Assembly (NCBI RefSeq): GCF_000378945.1
Contig: NZ_KB900539.1
Location: forward strand, 2,373,229 to 2,437,228
Length of the DNA: 64,000 nt
Direction of reading: 5' to 3'
Source of the DNA: Methyloversatilis universalis EHg5
GTDB taxonomy: Bacteria > Pseudomonadota > Gammaproteobacteria > Burkholderiales > Rhodocyclaceae
Shown here: in pieces, positions 52,613 through 61,917 of the stretch
How positions within the stretch are numbered: the first letter of the stretch is position 1
How the letters are laid out: each line of letters opens with the position of its first letter
Position numbers and translations under genes: made by a program
Notes under the pieces: generated by a model
Told to the model about the DNA's origin: nothing
What the model saw: only the letters and a program-made list of their open reading frames with translations
Database searches by the model: none

Positions 52613-53896
52613 ATGCCCTCTGACCCGATACGGCGCACGCCCTTCCAGCGCAGCGCCACCGACCGCCGTGCACACAGCGACGCAGTGCCCGGCTGCCGAC
52701 GCGGAGCCGAGCGCCGCAGCCGCCCCCTGACCTGGCTGGCGCTGTTCCGCGACGCCGACGCGCAACGGATCGAGGAGGCGCTGGCCGGTTGCGAAGTGCT
52801 GGCGCTGCCCGCCGGCACGGCACTGCTCAGGCCGGGCGAGGCGAACGACGCGGTCTATCTGCTGCTGTCGGGCCGGCTCGGCGCGGTACTGGACAGCAGC
52901 ACGCCCCTCTCCTCCACGGTCGAGGTGCTGCCGGGCGAAACCGTGGGCGAACTGTCGGCCGGCGACGGTCAGCCGGTGTCCGCGCTGGTGCTGGCTCTCA
53001 GTGATGCCCGAGTACTGCGGCTGCCGCGCGAACTGTTCTGGCAGCGGCTCAGCACGCTGCCCGGCATCGCCCGCAATCTGCTGTCGGTGGTGGCGGTGCG
53101 CATGCGGCGCAGCAACGAAGTGATGCTCAGTTCGCAGCGCCGCCAGCTGGACCTGGAATACCTGCAGCAGGAGCTGGAGGTGGCCCGCCAGCTCCAGGCC
53201 AGCATGCTGCCGCACCGCCAGCCGCTGTTCCCGGAGCGGACCGATATCGACGTGGCCGCCCGCATCGCATCCGCCTCGGCGGTCGGCGGCGATCTGTACG
53301 ACGCCTTTCTGGTCGATCCGCACACGCTGTTCTTCTGCGTCGGCGACGTATCCGGCCACGGCATTCCGGCCGCGCTGTTCATGGCACGGGTGGTGGGCCT
53401 GGTGCGCATCACCGCGATGGGCGTGCGCGCACCGGACCAGCTGCTGCGCCAGGTCAACGACCAGCTGTGCGAAGGCAATGAGGTGAACATGTTCGTCACG
53501 CTGCTGTGCGGCTTTCTCGACACCGCCAGCGGCCGGCTCAGTTACGCCACCGGCGGTCATCCGCCCCCGGTGCTGCTGCAGCAGGGCCGCGCACGGCTGC
53601 TGCCCATGCCGCGCGGCGCGCTGGTCGGCGTGTTCGAACAGGTGGTGTTCGAGGCGGCCGACATCATGCTGGCCGAGGGCGACACCCTGCTCGGCTATAC
53701 CGACGGTCTGACCGAAGCGCCGGACATCGCCGGCGAGGAATTCGGCGACGATCGCCTGCTGGCGCACAGCGCCCGGCACAGCGGTGACGCCGGCACGCTG
53801 ATCGTCGCGCTGCGTGACGCGGTCAGCGCCCACGCCGGCGGCCGGCCGCTGCCGGACGATCTCACGCTGCTGGCGGTCAGACGACCGCCGCGCTGA
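52613..53896 (+). CDS. PP2C-type phosphatase with cNMP-binding-like sensor domain
   Basis: This 427-aa protein combines an N-terminal CRP/cNMP-binding-like domain (about 45-150, EVLALPAGTALLRPGEANDA then VYLLLSGRLG) with a short coiled linker (about 175-200). The C-terminal SpoIIE/RsbU phosphatase is marked by SAVGGDLYDAFLVD, VGDVSGHGIPAALFMA and GDTLLGYTDGLTEA. It should dephosphorylate the STAS antagonist in response to a ligand or signal. It is the third gene of the module, 48 bp after the HATPase gene. Confidence 0.9.
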   Translation: MPSDPIRRTPFQRSATDRRAHSDAVPGCRRGAERRSRPLTWLALFRDADAQRIEEALAGCEVLALPAGTALLRPGEANDAVYLLLSGRLGAVLDSSTPLSSTVEVLPGETVGELSAGDGQPVSALVLALSDARVLRLPRELFWQRLSTLPGIARNLLSVVAVRMRRSNEVMLSSQRRQLDLEYLQQELEVARQLQASMLPHRQPLFPERTDIDVAARIASASAVGGDLYDAFLVDPHTLFFCVGDVSGHGIPAALFMARVVGLVRITAMGVRAPDQLLRQVNDQLCEGNEVNMFVTLLCGFLDTASGRLSYATGGHPPPVLLQQGRARLLPMPRGALVGVFEQVVFEAADIMLAEGDTLLGYTDGLTEAPDIAGEEFGDDRLLAHSARHSGDAGTLIVALRDAVSAHAGGRPLPDDLTLLAVRRPPR

Positions 53897-53905
53897 CGCG
53901 GCGCT

Positions 53906-54904
53906 TCAGTAGGTTTCTGCCTCGATGCCCAGCACCGCCTGACGCACATGGCCTTCGGATCCGGCGACGAAGCTGCATTCGGTCGACGCGCCCTCGCAGC
54001 CGCCGAGAATGGGGCAATGACCGAACAGTTCGGCCGCCCAGTCGACAAAGGCGCGCACCTTGGGCGACAGATGGCGGTTGTGCGGATAGACCACCGAAAT
54101 CGGCATCGATGACGGCCGCCACTGCGGCAGCACCTCGCGCAGCGCGCCCGACTGCAGATGCTGCTGCACCATGAAGCGCGGCGGCTGTATCAGCCCGAAA
54201 CCCTGCAGGCCGCAGGCCACGTAGGCGTCACCGTCATTGACCGACACCTTGCTCGGCACCTTCACTTCGGTCACCCGGCCCTCGACCGTGAAATCGAGGT
54301 CGTAGTGGCGGCCGGTGCGGCTGGAGAAATAATGCACCGCGCGGTGCTGCGCCAGTTCTTCCAGCGAGCGCGGCTCGCCGTGGCGCTCGATGTAGTCGGG
54401 CGAAGCGCAGGTCAGCGTGTCCATGGTGCCGATACGCCGGCCCACCAGTGACGAATCCTGCAGTTCGCCGACGCGGATGACGCAGTCGACGCTCTCGCGC
54501 ACCAGATCGACCGGGCGGTCGCCCATGCCGATCGCCAGCTCGATGTCCGGATAGCGGCTGTGGAATTCGCACATGCGCGGAATCAGCACCAGCCGCCCGA
54601 TCGGCGGCGGCACGTCGATGCGCAGCTTGCCGCGTGGGCCGCGCGACACCTCGCGGAACGACGTTTCCGCCTCTTCCACGTCGGCCAGGATGCGCGCACA
54701 GCGCTCGTAATAGGCCGCGCCATCCGGCGTCAGGCTGATGCGCCGCGTGGTGCGGTTGAGCAGCCGCACCTGCAGCAGGTTCTCCAGCTGCTGGACCGCG
54801 GTGGTGACGGTGGCGCGCGGCAGGCCGAGACTGTCGGCCGCCTGCGTGAAACTGTTCGAATCCACCACCCGAACGAAAACCTGCATGGCCTGGAAGCGAT
54901 CCAT
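53906..54904 (-). CDS. LysR-family transcriptional regulator of the efflux operon
   Basis: This 332-aa regulator has an N-terminal HTH (SFTQAADSLGLPRATVTTAV about 18-37) and a LysR substrate domain from about residue 90. It is divergent from the RND efflux operon, as with MexT-like regulators, and probably controls it through the palindrome at 54982-54998. The inducer is unknown. The C-terminal tail has two extra cysteines (CPILGGCEG) that could allow redox or thiol sensing. Confidence 0.9.
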   Translation of the reverse strand: MDRFQAMQVFVRVVDSNSFTQAADSLGLPRATVTTAVQQLENLLQVRLLNRTTRRISLTPDGAAYYERCARILADVEEAETSFREVSRGPRGKLRIDVPPPIGRLVLIPRMCEFHSRYPDIELAIGMGDRPVDLVRESVDCVIRVGELQDSSLVGRRIGTMDTLTCASPDYIERHGEPRSLEELAQHRAVHYFSSRTGRHYDLDFTVEGRVTEVKVPSKVSVNDGDAYVACGLQGFGLIQPPRFMVQQHLQSGALREVLPQWRPSSMPISVVYPHNRHLSPKVRAFVDWAAELFGHCPILGGCEGASTECSFVAGSEGHVRQAVLGIEAETY

Positions 54905-54981
54905 GGCATCTCCCGCGCTGTAAACAGACGCCGGCTGCCGCCCGATCGGGCTGCAACAGTGACGATCAATTGTTCAGACTT

Positions 54982-54998
54982 CGATAACAGTGTTATCG
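54982..54998. promoter_or_regulatory. Palindromic LysR-type operator
   Basis: CGATAAC (54982-54988) and GTTATCG (54992-54998) form a perfect inverted repeat around AGT, in the 177-bp gap between the LysR gene and the efflux operon. It fits the T-N11-A style of LysR sites. Confidence 0.65.
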
Positions 54999-55081
54999 GA
55001 TTCGCGCAGTTTATCCATCAATCGCCAACATCGACAATCTGCCCATGCCTTGACGCCGGCATGCCCGGCCCGGATTGAGCG

Positions 55082-55930
55082 ATGACTTCCGCCGCAACAC
55101 CCGCTTCTGCCTCCCCTTCCCGCCCCGCGGCTGCCCCGCCACGGGTGCGCAATCTGGACATCGCCGGCCCGCACGGCCGGCTGCCGCTGCGCCTGTACCA
55201 GCCGGCGGCCGACGCCCTGCTGCCGCTGGTGCTCTACCTGCACGGCGGCCGTTTCGTCGGCGGTTCTCTGGACGACGCCGACCCGATGGCGCGCCACATC
55301 GCCAGCGGCCTGCCGGCGGTGGTGGTGTCGGTCGATTACGCGCTGGCGCCGGCCCGGCCCTTCCCCGCCGCCCCGGAAGACGCCTACGCCGCACTGCTGT
55401 GGGCCGCGGAGCACGCCGCCTCGCTGGGCGCCGACGACCGGCGCATCGCGGTGGCCGGCGACGAGGCCGGCGGCAATCTGGCCGCCTCGCTCGCACTGAT
55501 CGCGCGCGATCGGCAGGACCTGAAGATCGCCGCCCAGGTGCTGATCGGCCCGATGCTGGACCCGAGCATGACCCGCGCCGGGCACGCGACGCCGCTGCCG
55601 GCCGCGGTCAGCGCCGAAGATTTCGCGCACTGCTACCGCCAGTACCTGCCGCAGCTGTCGCAGCGCCTGCATCCGTATGCCGCGCCGCTGGAGTCCTGCC
55701 GCCAGGCCGGGCTGCCGCCCGCCTACATCGCCACCGCCGCCCAGGACCTGCTGCACTGCGAGGCCGAAAGCTATGCCGGCGCGCTCATTTCGGCCGGCGT
55801 GCACACCCAGGTCGAACGCTACGCCGGCGCCGATCACGCGGCCCTGCTCGCCCATCCGCAGCTGCGCGACTGCCTGCTGCAGTTCCTGCGCTGCCGCTTC
55901 GGCCAGTGCAGCGCAGACAGCCCGCGCTGA
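55082..55930 (+). CDS. Alpha/beta hydrolase-fold protein with Glu at the nucleophile position
   Basis: This 282-aa protein of the hormone-sensitive-lipase-like (HSL) type has the oxyanion motif LYLHGGRFVGG (about 51-61). The usual GDSAGGN elbow reads GDEAGGN, with Glu128 where the catalytic Ser should be (codon GAG at 55463-55465). Asp222 (QDLLHCEAES) and His252 (GADHAALLAH) remain. It is therefore probably not a normal esterase. It is the first gene of the RND efflux operon, 47 bp before the adaptor, so a binding or protective role toward the efflux substrate is conceivable. Confidence 0.85.
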   Translation: MTSAATPASASPSRPAAAPPRVRNLDIAGPHGRLPLRLYQPAADALLPLVLYLHGGRFVGGSLDDADPMARHIASGLPAVVVSVDYALAPARPFPAAPEDAYAALLWAAEHAASLGADDRRIAVAGDEAGGNLAASLALIARDRQDLKIAAQVLIGPMLDPSMTRAGHATPLPAAVSAEDFAHCYRQYLPQLSQRLHPYAAPLESCRQAGLPPAYIATAAQDLLHCEAESYAGALISAGVHTQVERYAGADHAALLAHPQLRDCLLQFLRCRFGQCSADSPR

Positions 55931-55976
55931 AACCCACAACAAGACACACACATTCATCGCAACCGGGAGCTTCGCC

Positions 55977-57182
55977 ATGTCATTGCCTTACAAGCGCACC
56001 ACCCTCGCCCTGCTGCTCACCTCACTGCTCGCCGCCGGCGGCTTCGTCGCGCTGCGTGCGCAGGCCGACGCCCCGCAGGCAGCCGCCGCACCGGCCGCGC
56101 CCGCGGTCGAGGTGGCGGAAGTGAAGGCGCAGACCATCATCGACTGGCAGGACTATTCCGGCCGGCTGGAAGCGGTAGACCGCGTGGACATCCGTCCGCT
56201 GGTGTCCGGCACGCTCACCGCGGTGCACTTCCGCGACGGCGCCTACGTGAAGAAGGGCGAAGTGCTGTTCACCATCGACCCGCGTCCGTATGCGGCAGAG
56301 GTGGAACGCGCGCAGGCCCAGCTCGCCGCCGCTCAGACCCGCGCCGCCTACAGCGCGACCGAACTGGCTCGCGGCCAGCGTCTGGCTGCCGACAACGCGA
56401 TCGCGAAACGCGACCTCGACGAAAAGCAGAACGCCGCCCGCGAAGCCGATGCCCAGGTGCAGGCGGCACAGGCCGCGCTGACCGCAGCGAAGCTCAATCT
56501 CGAATACACCCGCATCGTCGCCCCGGTGTCCGGCCGCATTTCGCGCGCCGAAGTGACCGTGGGCAACATCGTCGCCGCCGGTGCCGGCACGCCGCCGCTC
56601 ACCACGCTGGTGTCGGTCGACCGCATCTACGCCGCCTTCGACGTGGACGAACAGAGCTTCCTCAAGCATGTGAATCCGGCGCAGCGCGCCAAGGCCGAGC
56701 CGGTGCCGGTCTATCTGGGCCTGGCCGACGAGGACGGTCATTCGCGGCGCGGCGGCATCGCATCGGTGGACAACCGGCTCGACACCTCGTCCGGCACCAT
56801 CCGCGTGCGCGCGGTGTTCGACAACGCCGACGGCCGCCTGCTGCCTGGCCTGTACGCACGCATCCGGCTCGGCGGCGGCGCCCCGCGCGAGGCGGTGCTG
56901 ATCGACGAACGCGCCGTCGGCACCGATCAGGACAAGCGCTTCGTGCTGGTGATCGACGAAACGAACCGCACCGCCTACCGCGAAGTGCGGCTGGGCGCCC
57001 GGCAGAGCGGCCTGCGCATCATCGAGAGCGGGCTGGCAGCCGGCGAACGCATCGTGGTCAGCGGACTGCAGCGCACCCGGCCGGGCGACACCGTGTCGCC
57101 GAAAGAGGTGCCGATGAACCGCGAAAGCCTGGTCGACGCCCCGGTGCAGCCGGCCCGCCAGCGCCACGCCGTGAAGGCCTGA
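55977..57182 (+). CDS. RND efflux periplasmic adaptor (MexE-like)
   Basis: This 401-aa membrane-fusion protein joins the inner-membrane pump to the outer-membrane channel. An N-terminal anchor or signal (about 8-30) is followed by the lipoyl-like region (SGRLEAVDRVDIRPLVSGTL), a helical hairpin (AEVERAQAQLAAAQTRAAYS), the return lipoyl segment (YTRIVAPVSGRISRAEVTVG) and beta-barrel domains. It starts at ATG 55977 after GGGAG and precedes the pump gene by 4 bp. Confidence 0.93.
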   Translation: MSLPYKRTTLALLLTSLLAAGGFVALRAQADAPQAAAAPAAPAVEVAEVKAQTIIDWQDYSGRLEAVDRVDIRPLVSGTLTAVHFRDGAYVKKGEVLFTIDPRPYAAEVERAQAQLAAAQTRAAYSATELARGQRLAADNAIAKRDLDEKQNAAREADAQVQAAQAALTAAKLNLEYTRIVAPVSGRISRAEVTVGNIVAAGAGTPPLTTLVSVDRIYAAFDVDEQSFLKHVNPAQRAKAEPVPVYLGLADEDGHSRRGGIASVDNRLDTSSGTIRVRAVFDNADGRLLPGLYARIRLGGGAPREAVLIDERAVGTDQDKRFVLVIDETNRTAYREVRLGARQSGLRIIESGLAAGERIVVSGLQRTRPGDTVSPKEVPMNRESLVDAPVQPARQRHAVKA

Positions 57183-57186
57183 AGCC

Positions 57187-60100
57187 ATGAACATTTCCAG
57201 GTTCTTCATCGACCGGCCGATCTTCGCCGGTGTGCTGTCGGTCATCATCCTGCTGGCCGGCGCGCTGTCGCTGTTCCAGCTCCCGATTTCCGAATATCCG
57301 GAAGTGGTGCCGCCCTCGGTCGTGGTACGCGCGCAGTTCCCGGGCGCCAACCCCAAGGTGATTGCCGAAACCGTGGCTTCGCCGCTGGAAGAGGCGATCA
57401 ATGGCGTCGAGGACATGCTCTACATGCAGTCGCAGGCCAACAGCGACGGCAACCTCACGCTCACCGTGTACTTCAATCTGGGCATGGACCCGGACAAGGC
57501 GCAGCAGCTGGTGCAGAACCGGGTGTCGCAGGCCATGCCGCGACTGCCGCAGGACGTGCAGCGGCTGGGCGTCACCACGCTCAAAAGTTCGCCCACGCTC
57601 ACCATGGTGGTGCACCTGATTTCGCCGGACGACCGCTACGACACCACCTATCTGCGCAACTACGCGGTGATCAACGTGAAGGACCGCCTGGCGCGCATCA
57701 AGGGCGTCGGCGAGGTCGGCATGTTCGGTGCCGGCAACTACGCGATGCGCGTGTGGCTGGACCCGCAGAAGGTGGCCCAGCGTGGCATGACCGCCAGCGA
57801 CGTGGTGCGCGCGATCCGCGAACAGAACGTGCAGGTGGCCGCCGGCGTGATCGGCGCCTCGCCCAGCGGGCGCGACGTGCCGCTGCAGCTGTCGGTCAAT
57901 GCGCAGGGCCGGCTGCAGAGCGAGGAAGAGTTCGCCCACATCATCCTGAAGTCGTCACCGGACGGCAGCATCACCCGCCTGGCCGACGTCGCGCGGGTGG
58001 AACTGGCCGCCTCCGAGTACGGCCTGCGCTCGCTGCTGAACAACAAGCCGGCGGTGGCGCTGCCGATACAGCAGGCCCCGGGCGCCAACGCGCTCGACGT
58101 GTCGGCCGCGGTACGCGAAACCATGGCCGAACTGGCCAAGGATTTCCCGCCCTCGGTCGAGTACCGCATCGTCTACGACCCGACCCAGTTCGTGCGCGCG
58201 TCGATCAAGGCGGTCATCGTGACCCTGCTCGAAGCGATCGCACTGGTGGTGCTGGTGGTCATCGTGTTCCTGCAGACCTGGCGCGCCTCCATCATTCCGC
58301 TGCTGGCGGTGCCGGTGTCCATCGTCGGCACCTTCTCGCTGATGCTGGGCTTCGGCTACTCGATCAACGCGCTGTCGCTGTTCGGCATGGTGCTGGCCAT
58401 CGGCATCGTGGTCGATGACGCCATCGTGGTGGTCGAAAACGTCGAGCGCAACATCGCCGAAGGCCTGTCGGCGCGCGAAGCGACCTACCGCGCGATGCAG
58501 GAAGTGAGCGGCCCCATCATCGCGATCGCGCTCACGCTGGTGGCGGTGTTCGTACCGCTGGCTTTCATGACCGGCCTGACCGGCCAGTTCTACAAGCAGT
58601 TCGCGATGACCATCGCGATCTCGACGGTCATTTCGGCCTTCAACTCGCTCACGCTGTCGCCGGCGCTGGCGGCCATGCTGCTGAAGGGCCATGACGCGAA
58701 GCCGGACGCGCTGACGCGGGCGATGAACGCGGTGTTCGGCGGCTTCTTCGCCCGCTTCAACCGCTTCTTCAACCGCAGTTCCGAGCGCTACAGCAACGGC
58801 GCGCAGGGCGTGATCCGCCACAAGGGCGCGGCCATGGGCGTCTATGCGCTGCTGCTCGGTGCGACGGTCGGCCTGTCCTACCTGGTGCCCGGCGGCTTCG
58901 TGCCGGCGCAGGACAAGCAGTACCTGATCAGCTTCACCCAGCTGCCGGCCGGCGCCTCGCTCGACCGCACCGAAGACGTGATCCGCCGCATGGGCGAAAT
59001 CACGCTGGCGCAGCCGGGCGTGGAAAGCGCGGTGGCCTTCCCCGGCCTGTCGATCAACGGCTTCACCAACAGTTCGAGCGCCGGCATCGTGTTCGCCACG
59101 CTCAAGCCCTTCGACGAGCGCAAGAGCCCGGAGCTGTCGGCGGGTGCTATCGCCGCCTCGCTGAACGCCAAGTTCGCCAGCATTTCCGACGCCTACATCG
59201 CGGTGTTCCCGCCGCCGCCGGTGATGGGTCTGGGCACGCTGGGCGGCTTCAAGCTTCAGCTGCAGGACCGCGGCGCGCTCGGCTACGCCGAACTCGATGC
59301 CGCCAAGGAAGCGTTCATCGCCGCCGCCGCGAAAGCGCCGGAACTGGGCCCGTCCTTTTCCAGCTACCAGATCAACGTGCCGCAGCTCGACGTCGATCTG
59401 GACCGGGTGAAGGCCAAGCAGCTCGGCGTGCCGATCACCGACGTGTTCGACACCATGCAGATCTATCTCGGCTCGCTGTACGTGAATGACTTCAACCGCT
59501 TCGGTCGCGTCTATCAGGTGCGTGCCCAGGCCGACGCGCCCTTCCGTGCCGAGGCGGCGGACATCCTGGCGCTGAAGACGCGCAACGCGAATGGCGACAT
59601 GGTGCCGCTGTCCTCGCTGGTGAAGGTGAAGCCCAGCTTCGGCCCGGAAATGGTGGTGCGCTACAACGGCTATACCGCGGCCGACATCAACGGCGGCCCG
59701 GCACCCGGCTATTCGTCCGACCAGGCGCAGGCCGCAGCCGAGCGCATCGCGGCCGAAGTGCTGCCGCGCGGCGTGAAGTTCGAATGGACCGACCTCACCT
59801 ACCAGAAGATTCTGGCCGGCAACGCCGGCGTGTGGGTGTTCCCGATCAGCGTGCTGCTGGTGTTCCTGGTGCTGGCCGCGCAGTACGAAAGCCTCACGCT
59901 GCCGCTGGCGGTCATCCTGATCGTGCCGATGAGCATTCTGGCCGCGCTGACCGGCGTCTGGCTGACCGCCGGCGACAACAACATCTTCACCCAGATCGGG
60001 TTGATGGTGCTGGTCGGGCTGTCGGCGAAGAACGCCATCCTGATCGTCGAGTTCGCCCGCGAGCTGGAACTGCGCGGACACGGCATCGTCGAGGCCGCGA

Positions 60101-60369
60101 TCGAAGCCAGCCGGCTGCGTCTGCGCCCCATCCTGATGACCTCGATCGCTTTCATCATGGGCGTGGTGCCGCTGGTCACATCGAGCGGCGCCGGCTCGGA
60201 AATGCGCCATGCCATGGGCGTGGCGGTGTTCTCCGGCATGCTGGGCGTCACCTTCTTCGGCCTCTTCCTGACGCCGGTGTTCTACGTGCTGCTGCGCAAG
60301 GCCTCCGGCCGCAAGCTCACCCACGCCGGCCATACCCCGCTGCCCGATGTCGCAGCGGCGGCCCACTGA
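57187..60369 (+). CDS. RND multidrug efflux pump (MexF-like, HAE1)
   Basis: This 1060-aa, 12-helix proton-driven pump begins with the standard NISRFFIDRPIFAGVLSVII. The proton-relay aspartates lie in GIVVDDAIVVVENVERN (about residues 410-426), and QTWRASIIPLLAVPVSIVGT and AKNAILIVEFARELELRGHG are typical of HAE1 pumps. Periplasmic porter domains are full length. The LysR plus adaptor plus pump plus OprN-like order is that of MexEF-OprN systems (phenicols, quinolones), though the actual substrate cannot be read from sequence. Confidence 0.95.
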   Translation: MNISRFFIDRPIFAGVLSVIILLAGALSLFQLPISEYPEVVPPSVVVRAQFPGANPKVIAETVASPLEEAINGVEDMLYMQSQANSDGNLTLTVYFNLGMDPDKAQQLVQNRVSQAMPRLPQDVQRLGVTTLKSSPTLTMVVHLISPDDRYDTTYLRNYAVINVKDRLARIKGVGEVGMFGAGNYAMRVWLDPQKVAQRGMTASDVVRAIREQNVQVAAGVIGASPSGRDVPLQLSVNAQGRLQSEEEFAHIILKSSPDGSITRLADVARVELAASEYGLRSLLNNKPAVALPIQQAPGANALDVSAAVRETMAELAKDFPPSVEYRIVYDPTQFVRASIKAVIVTLLEAIALVVLVVIVFLQTWRASIIPLLAVPVSIVGTFSLMLGFGYSINALSLFGMVLAIGIVVDDAIVVVENVERNIAEGLSAREATYRAMQEVSGPIIAIALTLVAVFVPLAFMTGLTGQFYKQFAMTIAISTVISAFNSLTLSPALAAMLLKGHDAKPDALTRAMNAVFGGFFARFNRFFNRSSERYSNGAQGVIRHKGAAMGVYALLLGATVGLSYLVPGGFVPAQDKQYLISFTQLPAGASLDRTEDVIRRMGEITLAQPGVESAVAFPGLSINGFTNSSSAGIVFATLKPFDERKSPELSAGAIAASLNAKFASISDAYIAVFPPPPVMGLGTLGGFKLQLQDRGALGYAELDAAKEAFIAAAAKAPELGPSFSSYQINVPQLDVDLDRVKAKQLGVPITDVFDTMQIYLGSLYVNDFNRFGRVYQVRAQADAPFRAEAADILALKTRNANGDMVPLSSLVKVKPSFGPEMVVRYNGYTAADINGGPAPGYSSDQAQAAAERIAAEVLPRGVKFEWTDLTYQKILAGNAGVWVFPISVLLVFLVLAAQYESLTLPLAVILIVPMSILAALTGVWLTAGDNNIFTQIGLMVLVGLSAKNAILIVEFARELELRGHGIVEAAIEASRLRLRPILMTSIAFIMGVVPLVTSSGAGSEMRHAMGVAVFSGMLGVTFFGLFLTPVFYVLLRKASGRKLTHAGHTPLPDVAAAAH

Positions 60370-60382
60370 TCCGGAGCAAGAC

Positions 60383-61906
60383 ATGAACGCATTCGATATC
60401 CCTGCCCTGCGCCGCACCGTCATACTGAGCGTGAGCCTGCTGGTGCTGGCCGGCTGCTCGGTGATGCAGGCCTACGAACGCCCGGCGGTCGATACGCCGG
60501 TCGCTTTCAAGGAGGCGCCCACCGGCAACAAGGACTGGAAGCTTGCGCACCCGTCGGAAGAACTGGCGCGCGGCGAGTGGTGGACCGTGTTCGGCGACAG
60601 CCGGCTGAACCTGCTGGTGGCACAGGCCATGGACGCCAACCAGGACCTGAAGGCCGCGGCGGCGCGGCTGGCCCAGGCACGGGCGCTGGTGCGTGACGCC
60701 CGCTCGCAGCAGTCGCCGCAGGTGGGCGCGGGCTTCGGCCCGACCCGCCAGCGCCAGTCGCCGGCCGCACGCGGTCTGGACGACGGCGCCGACGGCAGCG
60801 CGCTCACGCTGTGGCGTGCCCAGGCCACCGCATCCTATGAAGTGGATCTGTTCGGCCGGGTCGCCGCCGGCGTCGATGCCGCCACCTTCACCGCGCAGCA
60901 GCGCGAGGCGCTGTTCCGCTCGCTGCAGCTGGCACTGCAGGCCGACGTCGCCCAGAGCTATTTCCTGATCGGCGAGCTGGATGCCGAACAGGCGCTGTAT
61001 GCGAGCACCGTCACGCTGCGGGCCGATGCACTCAGGCTGATGCAGCGGCGCTACGACGAGGGCGACGTGAGCGAGCTGGAGCTGGCCCGCGCGAAGACCG
61101 AACTGGCGTCGGCGCAGTCTGAATCGCTGGGCGTATCGCGCCGGCGCGCCAATGCCGAACACGCGCTGGCGCTGCTGACCGGCCGTGCGCCGGCCGATTT
61201 CGCGCTCGAATCGCGGCCGCTGCAGCCGGTCACCGTCGCGGTGCCGCCCGGCCTGCCGTCCGCGCTGCTGGAGCGGCGGCCGGACATCGCGGCCGCCGAA
61301 CGCGCGATGGCGGCCGCCAACGCCCGGGTCGGCATCGCACAGGCGGCCTGGTTTCCGCGGCTGAACCTGACCGGCGCATTGGGCTACGAATCGTCCGAAC
61401 TGGGCAATCTGTTCCAGTGGAGCACGCGCAGCTTTGTGCTCGGGCCGCTGGTCGGCACCGCGCTCACGCTGCCCCTGTTCGACGGCGGCGCGCGCGAAGC
61501 CGGTCTGGAGCGCGCCCGCGCCGCCTACGAGGAAGACGTTGCCAGCTACCGCCAGACCGTACTGAACGCCTTCCGCGAGGTCGAGGACCAGCTGGCCGCG
61601 CTGCGCATCCTGGCCGAACAGACGCAGACCCAGAACGACGCGGTGCGCGCCGCCGCGCGCGCGGCGGAACTGTCGCAGATCCGCTACCGCGAAGGGTCGG
61701 TCAGCCAGCTCGACGTGATCGACGCCGACCGCAGCGTGCTGCTGCAGCGCCGGGTCGCCGCCCAGCTCGAAGGCGAACGCGCACGGGCCGCGGTCGGTCT
61801 CATCCGTGCGCTGGGTGGCGGCTGGACACAGGCCGCACCGGACACGACATCCGCATTACCATCCGACGCAGGGCCGGACCAGATCCTGCACGCACGCAAT
61901 CACTGA
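60383..61906 (+). CDS. Outer-membrane efflux lipoprotein (OprN/NodT family)
   Basis: This 507-aa TolC-like channel has a lipobox (LAGC, Cys about residue 24) and two repeated outer-membrane efflux domains, each with long coiled helices (ARGEWWTVFGDSRLNLLVAQ; DEGDVSELELARAKTELASA; RYREGSVSQLDVIDADRSVL). It completes the tripartite pump. It starts 13 bp after the pump gene with CCGGAGCAAGAC as RBS and is followed after 11 bp by an SDR gene. Confidence 0.93.
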   Translation: MNAFDIPALRRTVILSVSLLVLAGCSVMQAYERPAVDTPVAFKEAPTGNKDWKLAHPSEELARGEWWTVFGDSRLNLLVAQAMDANQDLKAAAARLAQARALVRDARSQQSPQVGAGFGPTRQRQSPAARGLDDGADGSALTLWRAQATASYEVDLFGRVAAGVDAATFTAQQREALFRSLQLALQADVAQSYFLIGELDAEQALYASTVTLRADALRLMQRRYDEGDVSELELARAKTELASAQSESLGVSRRRANAEHALALLTGRAPADFALESRPLQPVTVAVPPGLPSALLERRPDIAAAERAMAAANARVGIAQAAWFPRLNLTGALGYESSELGNLFQWSTRSFVLGPLVGTALTLPLFDGGAREAGLERARAAYEEDVASYRQTVLNAFREVEDQLAALRILAEQTQTQNDAVRAAARAAELSQIRYREGSVSQLDVIDADRSVLLQRRVAAQLEGERARAAVGLIRALGGGWTQAAPDTTSALPSDAGPDQILHARNH

Positions 61907-61917
61907 GGAGAAACACC

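Noticed and set aside
57955..60423. An 822-codon minus-strand frame opposite the RND pump
   Set aside because: It is His/Gln/Arg-rich with no recognisable domain, lying over a clear pump gene.
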